DNA of 64,000 nucleotides from Acidobacteriota bacterium (GTDB taxonomy: Bacteria > Acidobacteriota > Terriglobia > Acidiferrales > UBA7541). The stretch's first letter is position 1. Each line of letters begins with the position of its first letter. The position numbers and the translations under genes were made by a program. Positions 16,657-25,669 of the stretch are shown in pieces. The stretch spans positions 1 to 64,000 of the forward strand of contig QHYK01000082.1 in assembly GCA_003224085.1 (NCBI GenBank), written 5' to 3'. The notes beneath the pieces were generated by a model. The model was not told the origin of the DNA and ran no database searches. It saw only the letters and a program-made list of their open reading frames with translations.

Positions 16657-19296
16657 CTATCGGGAAGCAAATTGAATCGAGATCATCTTGTGGGAGAGGG
16701 GTTCGGCGCGGTTTGGCGGGAATTCCACGATGAGTTCCCCGCGAGCGTCGGGACCTTTGGCGAGTTTGGCGCCGGAGACGGAAGCGATTTGGGCGGCATC
16801 CCACACGGAAAGGCGGTACTGGTGGCCAGCAAGTCCCGAAACGGCAATTGCAAAACGGTCGTGCGCTGGCGACCAGCTTTCGGAGACGATGCGCAAGCCT
16901 TCGGACGAGGAGCCGAGGGCGGGCAGCATGGAGTCGTAAGCGAGGCCAAAATCATCCTTGAGCCGGATGCGCAACAAATTCGCCCCGGCGGAAACGGGGA
17001 CGCGCAGGACCACGTGCTGGTCAACGCCATTCGCTTGCACGTGAAACTGTGTTGGTCGGCCATCGAGCGTGGCGCCAAGAACTTTGGCCCGCAGGCTGAC
17101 CGCGGGTTGGAAGTCGAGAGCGAGAGAGGAGGTGGTGGAGGAAATTCCCGAAGCTTGGGCTTCCAGAGTGATGCCGTCAAGATCCTTCGAGTAGTGCAAA
17201 TCGATTTTCGCTGAACCTACCGGGACGTTGCGAACGGCGAACGAAGTCCAGTTTGCAGGAACATGTGGGCCAAGAGTGAGCGTTCCAGCGGCGGCGTCGG
17301 CTTGCAAGCCCAATAGGCCGCGCAGCATGGGGCTAACGACCATCGCCGCGGACCAGATCTGGTGCGGCGAGCTGGTGGAAAGCGACTGGTAGAAATCGCC
17401 GGAGAGAACTTCGGTCACGTGGCCGAGCGAGCCGTCAAAGGCGAGCAACGCGTTGGCACGCAAGTTTTCGTACGCGGGATGCGCGCGATGATAACGGTAT
17501 TCGCCGACCGCGGCCCAACCCGTGAACAGCGGCCACACGGAGCCGTAGTGGTAGCCGCCGCCGCTGAATCTCGGCGAACGGTCCGAGATGATGCGCATGC
17601 CCCAGTCGGTTTGCTGGTCCAGATCGGCAAGCTGGGCAATCATGGCGTCCGCTTTGGCGTCATCCAGCAGGCCAAACCACATGGGGACGGTGGAGAGCAC
17701 GGTGGGCTCGTCCACCGGGTGATTATTGTTGTCGAGCGCGAAGGCAAACCGCTTTTTGTCCGCGAGCCAAAAGGCGTCGTTCATCAGCGGCAGCTGCTGC
17801 GCGAAATTTTTGGCTAGCTCTTTGCTCGCGTCTTCTTTGCCCGTGAGATGCGCGAGATTCGCGAGCGCGCGCAGCGCTTCAATGCCAAGGCCGGTTTGAT
17901 ACAGCTCGGTTTTTACTGGAAGCAGTGGGCCCCCCTCGACCCAGCCGTGGCCCACGCCGAAATTTTTCGGGAAGCCGCGCTCATCGTAGGTGGAGCGCAG
18001 AAATTCGTAGGCTTTCCAAAGGCTGTCCCATTTTTCCTTGGCAAACGCGGTGTCCCCGCTTTGCACCACGTAATCATTCGTCGCGATGATGTACAGCGGC
18101 GTGGCGTCGGCGGAAGCGTAGGGATAAGGATAGTCCTTGAACCAGTCCACGAATTTCGCGCCTTGCGAAATTTCGTGCGGGATTTTGCCGTCTTCGCGCT
18201 GGAATTTGCTGATGAAGGCGAGCGCGGTGCGCGCAGTGGAAAAATCGCCGGAAGCGTTCAGCGCAAGCGAAGTCCAGAAGGAATCGCGGCCGAAAAACCA
18301 CGCGAAGCCCGGGCGCTGGCTCGCGCCGGAAGTGCGATAGCCGGCGACGAGACCGGTGCCGAGATAGGGATTGGTGACGAGGCCCTGGAACCCGCTGATG
18401 CGCCCCCAGTCGTAAGCCTGCTGGAGCTGCGCGTCCGGCAGTTCGAGGCTGACGGTGCGGGCGAGATAGTCCTGGTAATACTTCGCGGCTTCTTGCAGCA
18501 GTGCAGAGTAATCCGCCGTAAGGTGCTGATACGTTTTCTGCGCGGCGTCGCGGCCTTCCATCGAAGCGGCGATGACGATGAGTTTCGCGTCTTTGCCTTT
18601 TGCGGTTGCGCCGAGGCGGAAGGAGCTTTCCTGCGATTCGGCATAGTTGGTCTGGAATTCGGCCTGCGGATCCGCCGCCGTCGGTGAGCCCACGAAGGCC
18701 GAGAATTTCCTTTGTTCTTCGCCAAAATAAAAGGCGTGTTGTTGCGAGTTCCAATCTAGATAAGTGGCGCCGAGCGCGGCCGGCCACATGAGTTGGAAGT
18801 CGCGATGGAACGCGGCTTCGATTTCGAGGGGCTGCTCGGTTTCAACGTTTAGCAGGATGACCGCGCCCTGCGCATCCACGGGGACAAAGAAAGTTTCGCG
18901 TACGGTGAAGGTGTTGCCCGCATAGAGGATCGTCGCGGACTCCGGGAGTACCGTAAGGGTGCGCGCGAGCGCTTCGGCCGGTAGAACCTGCCCGTCGGTG
19001 AGAAAGTTCAAATGAAACTCGCGGAAGATTTTGAGCGGATAGACCCAAGCTTCTATCTTGCCGCCTTCGTTTCCGAACAGGGCTGCGCGCGTTCCGGTGA
19101 CGGGTAGAAATTCCCAGGGCCGCACAGTGCGCGAAAGCTCGAGAGAGGCCGACGTTTCTCTTGGTGGTTGGCTCAAAGCGCCAGGGGTGGCTGCCGTGAA
19201 GCAAAGAAGTAATCCTAAACAACTGGAAATACGCGGTCGCCACTTGCTGGAAAATCCTCTTCGGAGGCCGTCGGACAACTCGGGAGAGATTTTCAT
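16657..19296 (-). CDS. Exported glycoside hydrolase, six-hairpin (amylo-alpha-1,6-glucosidase / GH63-like)
   Basis: The product is 879 residues. After a hydrophobic signal segment (about residues 23-42, cleavage near GALSQ) comes an N-terminal beta-rich domain to about 260. An (alpha/alpha)6 catalytic barrel spans about 270-690 with QAYDWGRISGFQGLV, the FAWFFGRDSFW block, EDGKIPHEIS and YYIIATNDYV-like motifs typical of glycogen-debranching and GH63/GH15-like glucosidases. A beta C-terminal domain runs to the end. It would cleave oligosaccharides in the periplasm. The ATG at 19296 has ggag nine bases upstream; a more distal ATG (19329) has none. The exact substrate cannot be told. Confidence 0.8.
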   Translation of the reverse strand: MKISPELSDGLRRGFSSKWRPRISSCLGLLLCFTAATPGALSQPPRETSASLELSRTVRPWEFLPVTGTRAALFGNEGGKIEAWVYPLKIFREFHLNFLTDGQVLPAEALARTLTVLPESATILYAGNTFTVRETFFVPVDAQGAVILLNVETEQPLEIEAAFHRDFQLMWPAALGATYLDWNSQQHAFYFGEEQRKFSAFVGSPTAADPQAEFQTNYAESQESSFRLGATAKGKDAKLIVIAASMEGRDAAQKTYQHLTADYSALLQEAAKYYQDYLARTVSLELPDAQLQQAYDWGRISGFQGLVTNPYLGTGLVAGYRTSGASQRPGFAWFFGRDSFWTSLALNASGDFSTARTALAFISKFQREDGKIPHEISQGAKFVDWFKDYPYPYASADATPLYIIATNDYVVQSGDTAFAKEKWDSLWKAYEFLRSTYDERGFPKNFGVGHGWVEGGPLLPVKTELYQTGLGIEALRALANLAHLTGKEDASKELAKNFAQQLPLMNDAFWLADKKRFAFALDNNNHPVDEPTVLSTVPMWFGLLDDAKADAMIAQLADLDQQTDWGMRIISDRSPRFSGGGYHYGSVWPLFTGWAAVGEYRYHRAHPAYENLRANALLAFDGSLGHVTEVLSGDFYQSLSTSSPHQIWSAAMVVSPMLRGLLGLQADAAAGTLTLGPHVPANWTSFAVRNVPVGSAKIDLHYSKDLDGITLEAQASGISSTTSSLALDFQPAVSLRAKVLGATLDGRPTQFHVQANGVDQHVVLRVPVSAGANLLRIRLKDDFGLAYDSMLPALGSSSEGLRIVSESWSPAHDRFAIAVSGLAGHQYRLSVWDAAQIASVSGAKLAKGPDARGELIVEFPPNRAEPLSHKMISIQFASR

Positions 19297-19436
19297 GCTT
19301 TTTCTCCGGTGACTGCGGGAACCTGTCATGGCACGCGGGCCTTACTATAAAAGAAGCGACGGATTGTTGAAAAGAAAAGCGCCGGCTTCTTGCACGAGCC
19401 TTTTCCCCGCGGCCTGGTGGAACGCTGAAGGACGTT

Positions 19437-19459
19437 GACCCCTAAGCGGGTCGTTTTTT
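19437..19459 (+). terminator. Possible weak intrinsic terminator upstream of padR
   Basis: The short stem gaccc / gggtc with a 6-base loop is followed by g and six T. No plus-strand gene lies just upstream, so it may insulate the padR promoter from read-through. Confidence 0.35.
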
Positions 19460-19551
19460 CGTGAAATAAAGCGACGGCCTGGTTCGGACGATGACTTTTG
19501 GTCGGCTAAAGGCGAACCAGGCCTTGGATCTTTCTCCTGCCAACTCTCTCC

Positions 19552-19580
19552 TTGAAAACTTAGGCGGGTGTGGGTATCCT
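19552..19580 (+). promoter_or_regulatory. Candidate promoter of the padR-ADOP operon
   Basis: TTGAAA (19552-19557) is 17 bases from TATCCT (19575-19580). A transcription start near 19587 would give a very short leader before the ATG at 19603. Confidence 0.5.
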
Positions 19581-19598
19581 CCTAAGCTACTTAGGAGG
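19578..19598 (+). promoter_or_regulatory. Palindromic operator overlapping the padR -10 box and ribosome binding site
   Basis: A perfect inverted repeat of nine bases per arm (cctcctaag-cta-cttaggagg) covers the end of the -10 box and the aggagg Shine-Dalgarno. PadR proteins are dimeric winged-helix repressors that often autoregulate through such palindromes. If the start site is near 19587 the transcript would contain only one arm, so a DNA operator fits better than an RNA hairpin. Confidence 0.55.
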
Positions 19599-19602
19599 CG
19601 GG

Positions 19603-19938
19603 ATGCAAGCGCAAATCCTTCCCGGAACGCTGGACCTTTTGATTTTGAAGGCCGTGTCCCTCGGGCCGCTTCATGGCTATGGCGTGCTTCTGCGCATCGA
19701 GCAAATCTCGGGAGGGGCGCTGCTGGTTGAACAGGGCGCACTGTACCCCGCGCTATTTCGGCTCGTCCGACAGGGGCTGCTCGAGGCGAGCTGGGGCACG
19801 TCGGACAATAACCGGCGGGCAAAGTTTTATGAACTGACGTCGGCGGGGCGCAAGCGTCTACGTCAGGAAGCCGACGGCTGGAACCGGCTCGCCACGGCGA
19901 TAGCTTCCGCTCTCAACGCGCAACCCGAGGAAGTATGA
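19603..19938 (+). CDS. PadR family transcriptional regulator
   Basis: The product is 111 residues, a single PadR winged-helix domain. The hallmark opening LPGTLDLLILKAVSLGPLHGYG is present at about 6-27 with ALYPALFRLVRQGLLEASW at about 45-63. Short acidobacterial PadR proteins of this kind usually precede ADOP permeases and are thought to repress them. The start is ATG 19603, directly after ttaggagg. The stop overlaps the start of the permease by four bases (ATGA), so translation is coupled. Confidence 0.92.
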   Translation: MQAQILPGTLDLLILKAVSLGPLHGYGVLLRIEQISGGALLVEQGALYPALFRLVRQGLLEASWGTSDNNRRAKFYELTSAGRKRLRQEADGWNRLATAIASALNAQPEEV

Positions 19939-22607
19939 GGCTGCTGTCTTCGCTTCGGTCTGGGGCCGCCGCGCTGTTTCGTCGCGCGCAAAGGGAAGGC
20001 GATCTGGACGAAGAACTGCGGGCGCACGTGCAGAACCGCGCGGACGATTTAGAGCGCAGCGGCCTGACGCGTGCGGAAGCAGAGCGGCAAGCGCGCATCG
20101 AATTTGGTGGGCGCGAAAAATTTAAGGAAGAATGCCGCGAGGAGCGCGGCGGCTTCTGGCTGGAAACGGTGTGGAAGGATTTGCGGTTCGGCGCGCGGAT
20201 GCTGCTTAAGTCTCCGGGCTTTGCAACGGTCGCGATCCTCACTTTGGCGCTGGGGATCGGCGCGAACACGGCCATCTTTAGCGTGGTGAACGCGGTGCTC
20301 ATCCGGCCGCTGCCTTATCCTTATGCAAACCGGCTGACGATCATCTGGTCGCAATGGGGGAAAGAGACGCGCGGGCCGGCTTCTGGCCCTGAGCTGATGG
20401 AGCTGCGCAAGCGGAGCCGCTCATTCGACGATGTTGGCGGAATCTGGGCAACCAGCGGTACGATCACGGGAACCGCCGAGCCGCAGCAGGTCCGCTTGGC
20501 CTTTACGACGGCAAATTTCCTGCCATTGCTTGCGGAAAAACCACAATTAGGGCGTTTTTTTGCTCCGGGAGAAGATCGCCGAGGCGCGGTCCCACTCATG
20601 ATTCTGACAGATGGCGTGTGGCGGAGCCAATTCGGCGCGAATCCGGGAATCACTGGCCAAACCGTTCGGCTGAACGGAAATGAGTTCACGATTGTCGGCG
20701 TGTTGCCGCGGGACTTCAAGCTGCTCTTTCCGGATGGCAGCGGGGTGGCGGCCGATGTGCAGGTATTCATTCCGTTTTTGGACGATCTTGAGAAGCGGGA
20801 GCGCGACACGGGATTCCTAAGAATGATTGGCCGCTTGCGAAGAGGTGTGACTGCGGCGCGGGCGCAAAGCGAAGCAGAAGGGATTGCCACGCAGCTTCGC
20901 GGCGAGGCGAAGGAATACGCCGACCAGTCACTGCACCTGACGGTCGCGCCGCTGCAGGCGGACGACGTAAGGCTGGTGCAGCCGGCGCTGCTTGCGCTGT
21001 TCGCTGCGGTTGGACTCGTTCTGCTGGTTACGTGCGCGAACGTAGCCAATTTGCTGCTGGCGCGTTCCGCAGGACGAAGACACGAGGCGGCTCTCCGCGC
21101 AGCGATGGGCGCCGAGAGAAAGCGAATTATCCGTCAGCTTCTGACGGAGAATCTTCTGCTCGGCTGTCTTGGCGGGACAGTTGCAATGGGGATTGGATGG
21201 GCGGCGCTCAAATGGATTCTCTCGCTGCAGCCGGAAGGAATTTCGCGGCTGATCGAAGTGAAGCTGGACGGCTGGGTCCTCGCGTTCACCCTAGGAGTCT
21301 CGATTTTGACGGGAATTCTATTTGGGTTGGCTCCGGCGTTGTCGGTCGCGCGGCGAGATTTGGTAGGAGTTCTAAAGGAAAGCGGAAAAGCTATGGCAAC
21401 AGGAAAACAGTGGCTACGGCAGCTCCTGATCGTGAGTGAAGTGGCCCTTGGCTGCATCCTTTTGGTTGGCACCGGCTTGATGATTCGAACATTCGCAAGC
21501 TTGCTGCGTGTGGATCCAGGCTTTCGGCCGGAGAACGTCCTGACATTTCAACTGTCCTTTCCCGGGACGCGCTATGGCACCGTCGAGTCGGTGACGAACT
21601 TCCTCAAGGAATTGCGGGCGAATCTTGCCTCAATGCCCGGGACGCAAGCGGTTGGCGGCGTTTCCCATCTGCCGCTGGATGAGGGAAAAGGGAATTGGTA
21701 CAGCTACTATTGGGCGGATGGCGCGCCCGCAGAGCAGCAAAACACGGTGATGGCGGACCACCGGTCTACGCTGCCCGGATTTTTCCGGGCCATGGGCGCG
21801 ACGATGCTGGCGGGCCGGGAGTTTGAGGAAACCGATGACGCCGCACACGCGCATGTCACCATCGTGGACGATACCGTGGCCGAACAGCTTTGGCCAGGTC
21901 AGGACGCCCTCGGCAGGAAAATAAGCGTGGAGGACTCGCCCAGGGGTCCCTACCAATTCACACGCGAGTCTGTCGTCGTGGTCGGAGTGGTCAGACACCT
22001 TCAGTCGCACACGTTGACGAGCAAAGGGCGCGGACAAATCTATCTGCCAGTGCCACTCGCGCCGCGGCCAGTGTACTCCATCGTGGTTAGGACAACGGAG
22101 TCTGTGCAGACGTTCAGCGCATATTTACAGCAGGCCGTGAAGAAGCTCGACAAGGACATGCCGGTGGCGAACCTGTTGCCGCAGACAGATTATGTCGAAA
22201 AAGCTCGCGCCCAGACGCGTTTTGTTACTGTCCTTGCCGGTGCGCTGGGGACGCTGGCGCTTTTGCTGGCGTGCATCGGCATTTATGGTGTGACTTCTTA
22301 TTCGGTGGCGGAACGCAGGAGAGAGATGGCGATTCGCATCGCAGTCGGCGCGGATTCGGCAGACGTGGGCAAGATGGTCTTGCGGCAAAGCGGAATGCCG
22401 GTCGTCGTGGGCGTGATTGCAGGCCTAGGGCTGGCGGCGGCTCTGACGCCGCTGTTGTCAGGGCTGCTTTTCGGAGTGCGTCCGAGCGACCCGTTGACTT
22501 ACCTCGCGATCGCCTTTGTGCTCGGGGGTGTCGGCCTTGCGGCGTGCCGCATTCCGGCACGCCAGGCAACGAGAGTGGATCCCATGATTGCGCTTCGTTG
22601 TGAATAG
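19935..22607 (+). CDS. ADOP-type ABC transporter permease (MacB/FtsX-like)
   Basis: The product is 890 residues. An N-terminal cytosolic leader (about 1-75) ends in DLRFGARMLLKSPGF, the start of the MacB-type permease. The first transmembrane helix is at about 98-118 (VAILTLALGIGANTAIF). A large periplasmic MacB_PCD domain and three FtsX helices follow at about 350-450, then a second half with periplasmic domain and FtsX helices near 760-880. Duplicated permease halves with this leader define acidobacterial orphan permeases, which lack an adjacent ATPase, as here. It is coupled to padR by ATGA. The substrate is unknown; efflux is the usual guess. Confidence 0.92.
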   Translation: MRLLSSLRSGAAALFRRAQREGDLDEELRAHVQNRADDLERSGLTRAEAERQARIEFGGREKFKEECREERGGFWLETVWKDLRFGARMLLKSPGFATVAILTLALGIGANTAIFSVVNAVLIRPLPYPYANRLTIIWSQWGKETRGPASGPELMELRKRSRSFDDVGGIWATSGTITGTAEPQQVRLAFTTANFLPLLAEKPQLGRFFAPGEDRRGAVPLMILTDGVWRSQFGANPGITGQTVRLNGNEFTIVGVLPRDFKLLFPDGSGVAADVQVFIPFLDDLEKRERDTGFLRMIGRLRRGVTAARAQSEAEGIATQLRGEAKEYADQSLHLTVAPLQADDVRLVQPALLALFAAVGLVLLVTCANVANLLLARSAGRRHEAALRAAMGAERKRIIRQLLTENLLLGCLGGTVAMGIGWAALKWILSLQPEGISRLIEVKLDGWVLAFTLGVSILTGILFGLAPALSVARRDLVGVLKESGKAMATGKQWLRQLLIVSEVALGCILLVGTGLMIRTFASLLRVDPGFRPENVLTFQLSFPGTRYGTVESVTNFLKELRANLASMPGTQAVGGVSHLPLDEGKGNWYSYYWADGAPAEQQNTVMADHRSTLPGFFRAMGATMLAGREFEETDDAAHAHVTIVDDTVAEQLWPGQDALGRKISVEDSPRGPYQFTRESVVVVGVVRHLQSHTLTSKGRGQIYLPVPLAPRPVYSIVVRTTESVQTFSAYLQQAVKKLDKDMPVANLLPQTDYVEKARAQTRFVTVLAGALGTLALLLACIGIYGVTSYSVAERRREMAIRIAVGADSADVGKMVLRQSGMPVVVGVIAGLGLAAALTPLLSGLLFGVRPSDPLTYLAIAFVLGGVGLAACRIPARQATRVDPMIALRCE

Positions 22608-22634
22608 AACTCTTGGCGACCAAGCGGAGGAAAC

Positions 22635-25445
22635 GTGAAATCCTTCTCGACGATCCGTTCTATCGTTTCCGTGTTGTTTCATCGCTCGCAAAGTGAAGCT
22701 GAAATGGACGAAGAGTTGTGCACGCACGTGCGGAACCGCGCGGACGATCTGGAACGCTCCGGGCTGACGCGCGCGGGGGCGGAGCGACGAGCGCGGATCG
22801 AATTCGGCGGGCACGAAAGGTTCAGCGAAGAATGCCGGGAGGAGCGCGGCGGCTTCTGGCTGGAAACGGTGGGGACGGATTTGCGATTCGGCGCGCGGAT
22901 GCTGCGCAAGTCTCCGGGCTTTGCAGCGGTCGCGATCCTCACTTTGGCGCTGGGGATCGGCGCGAACACTGCGATTTTCACTTTGCTCGATCAGATTCTT
23001 TTGCGCTCGCTGCCGGTGAAGGATCCGCAGCAGCTCGTGCTGCTGGATCTGGTCGGCCACCAGTACGGCAACAGCTCCGGCGACAATGTGCTTTCCTACC
23101 CGATGTACCGCGATTTTCAGGGTCACAACGAAGTGTTCTCCGGCATGTTTGTTCGCCGCAGCACTTCGGCGAGCCTCTCTTTTGGCGGCGAAGCCGAACG
23201 CGTGCGCGTCGAACTGGTTTCCGGCACGTACTTCAGCGTTCTGGGTGTGCAGCCAGCCTTAGGCCGCACCCTCATGCCAGACGACGACCGCGTGCCAAAC
23301 GGCGAGCCGCTGGCTGTGCTCAGCTGCCGTTTCTGGAAGCAGTGGTTCGCAGGGAATCGAGATGTAGTCGGAACAACGCTGATGGTCAACAACCGCAAGC
23401 TGACCGTCATCGGCGTAGCCCAAGCGGGATTCGATGGCGTGGAGACCGACCGGGCCGCGAATCTGTTCGTGCCCATCATGATGCAAGAGGCGTTCATGGG
23501 GGAACGCAAGACCCCCCTGCTGACGGACCGGCGCACCCGCTGGGCTCAAGCATATGGCCGGCTAAAGCCTGGTGTGACCCTGGAGCAAGCCAAAGCTTCG
23601 CTACAACCGTTCACTCATTCCCTGCTCGAAATGGAAGTCCAGGAGCCAGCATTTCGTCACGCCTCGGCTTACGACCGCGAGGAGTTCCTGAATTCCTGGA
23701 TGAACGTTTTGCCGGCAGCGAAAGGCTTCTCGTATACGCGCAATGACTTGAGCGCGCCGCTCTGGGTGCTGATGGGGACCACCGGACTGGTTTTGCTGAT
23801 TGCCTGCGCCAACCTGGCGAACCTTCTACTGTTGCGCTCGACAGCGCGTCAAAAGGAAATCGGCGTTCGTCTGGCAATCGGCGCCAGCCGTGGGCGAATT
23901 CTCCAGCAACTACTCATCGAGAGCCTCCTCCTTGCTGGTCTCGGCGGGCTTGCAGGTCTTGCCTTGGCGTACTGGGCGGACCAGGCACTCATGGCCGTTT
24001 ATTTGTCCGCAACCTCGGCGGGCTTGAGCATTTCCGCAGCGCCCGATGCGCAAGTTCTTCTGTTCACACTGGGCATCTCGTTTCTTACGGGAATCGCCTT
24101 CGGAGTCACGCCCGCGCTGCAGTCTACCAAGCCAGATCTCCACCGGACGCTGAAAGCCGGTTCCGTGGTGCGCGGCAGACGGGGCGGCATGCGGCAGACC
24201 TTGGTCATTGCTCAGGTGGCGTTTTCCCTGGTGCTCCTCGCCGGTGCTGGACTGTTTCTGCGCACGCTGACAAATCTTCGCAGGGTTAGCCCAGGTTTTC
24301 CGGCGGAGCGACTCATCGGTTTTGAGCTAAATCCTTGGCGGAGCGGCTACACCACAGAGCAGTCAAAAGAGTTTTATCAGCGCTTGACCGAAAACCTGCG
24401 CTCAATTCCCGGCGTGCTGTCGGTGGGCCTTGCGGCAGTGCGCATTTTGGATGGCAGCGAATGGGATAGCGGGCTGACCGTGGAAGGTTACTCGGCCTCC
24501 AGGCCGCACGATCATCCGCAGGCGTTCATGAACAAAATCAGCCCGAACTATTTCGCCACGCTCGGCGTGCCTTTTGTTGCCGGACGGGATTTCACGCCAC
24601 TCGACGGCCGCCCGATCAAAAAGGAGGCGAATCAGGAAACGGCGGTCGCGGCGAGCCGATTTCAGGACGAAGAGGAATCCACAACGGCGGTCATCATCAA
24701 TGAAACTTTCGCCCGTCTTTATTTTGCGGGAAGGAATCCCATCGGCCTCCACCTAGGTTTCGGCACCGACCCCGGAACGAAAACGAACATGGAAATTATC
24801 GGCGTTGTGAAAGACACAAAATACACCGGTTTGCGAGATGCCATTCCTGAACAGGCGTTTGTTCCCTATCTGGCTGCAGGCTTCACGGGCCAGAGCGGCA
24901 TGACGGTGTACGTGCGGACGTCCATCGATCCCGCTCCGGTAATGCGCGCCGCGCGAGCCAGGACTCGCGAGATGGATGCGAACCTCCCGGTTTACGCCAT
25001 GCGAACCACCGAGGAACAAATCAGCGATTCGCTCTTGACCGAGCGTATGATTGCCAGCCTCTCCGCGGTCTTCGGATTCCTGGCGGCGCTGCTCGCAACC
25101 GTTGGACTGTACGGGGTTATGGCTTACGCGGTCGCGCGGCGCACGCGCGAAATCGGGATTCGCATGGCGCTCGGCGCAGAGAAGGGCAGGGTCCTCTGGA
25201 TGGTTATGCGCGAAGTCTCGTTTTTGGTGGCCATCGGCCTGGCGACGGGAATTCCTGCGGCCGTGGCACTCGCCCGCGTGGGCGGCCATTGGATTTCCGG
25301 AATGCTCTTCGGCGTCCCCGCCACCGATCCCGTGAACCTCGCGCTGGCCGCGTTGCTGATGGCTGGCGTGGCGCTGCTAGCTGGATTTCTCCCCGCGCGA
25401 CGGGCGTCGCGCGTCGATCCGATGGTGGCCCTGAGGTACGAGTAA
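22635..25445 (+). CDS. Second ADOP-type ABC transporter permease
   Basis: The product is 936 residues with the same architecture as the preceding permease: leader, first helix at about 98-118, MacB_PCD, FtsX helices (about 385-500), repeated second half ending in ASRVDPMVALRYE. GTG is the start, with ggagg five bases before. Residues about 24-115 are roughly 87 percent identical to the upstream protein, while the rest has diverged strongly. It lies 27 bases downstream, so it belongs to the padR operon. The two permeases may act together or be independent paralogues sharing an ATPase encoded elsewhere. Confidence 0.92.
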   Translation: MKSFSTIRSIVSVLFHRSQSEAEMDEELCTHVRNRADDLERSGLTRAGAERRARIEFGGHERFSEECREERGGFWLETVGTDLRFGARMLRKSPGFAAVAILTLALGIGANTAIFTLLDQILLRSLPVKDPQQLVLLDLVGHQYGNSSGDNVLSYPMYRDFQGHNEVFSGMFVRRSTSASLSFGGEAERVRVELVSGTYFSVLGVQPALGRTLMPDDDRVPNGEPLAVLSCRFWKQWFAGNRDVVGTTLMVNNRKLTVIGVAQAGFDGVETDRAANLFVPIMMQEAFMGERKTPLLTDRRTRWAQAYGRLKPGVTLEQAKASLQPFTHSLLEMEVQEPAFRHASAYDREEFLNSWMNVLPAAKGFSYTRNDLSAPLWVLMGTTGLVLLIACANLANLLLLRSTARQKEIGVRLAIGASRGRILQQLLIESLLLAGLGGLAGLALAYWADQALMAVYLSATSAGLSISAAPDAQVLLFTLGISFLTGIAFGVTPALQSTKPDLHRTLKAGSVVRGRRGGMRQTLVIAQVAFSLVLLAGAGLFLRTLTNLRRVSPGFPAERLIGFELNPWRSGYTTEQSKEFYQRLTENLRSIPGVLSVGLAAVRILDGSEWDSGLTVEGYSASRPHDHPQAFMNKISPNYFATLGVPFVAGRDFTPLDGRPIKKEANQETAVAASRFQDEEESTTAVIINETFARLYFAGRNPIGLHLGFGTDPGTKTNMEIIGVVKDTKYTGLRDAIPEQAFVPYLAAGFTGQSGMTVYVRTSIDPAPVMRAARARTREMDANLPVYAMRTTEEQISDSLLTERMIASLSAVFGFLAALLATVGLYGVMAYAVARRTREIGIRMALGAEKGRVLWMVMREVSFLVAIGLATGIPAAVALARVGGHWISGMLFGVPATDPVNLALAALLMAGVALLAGFLPARRASRVDPMVALRYE

Positions 25446-25669
25446 GCAAAACTCCTTCCGAACCAAAACCAAGAGTGAAAATAGCATTCTGGGGATCGGT
25501 TAACAGCCGCCAACGGCCGGTTAGAGGGCCCTGGCGCAATCCGAAAAAATACGGGCAATGCGGCTTAAGTCTCCGCAGGACATCCCCGCGAGACGCGAAG
25601 TCATCTGCAGAGCTATCATGGAGGTTGCAATGAGTCGGCGCACTTGCAAGCGCAATTTGGAGTAACGAC
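25446..25669. other. Intergenic region after the ADOP operon
   Basis: About 220 bases with no coding potential. There is no clear terminator or promoter consensus. Confidence 0.4.
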
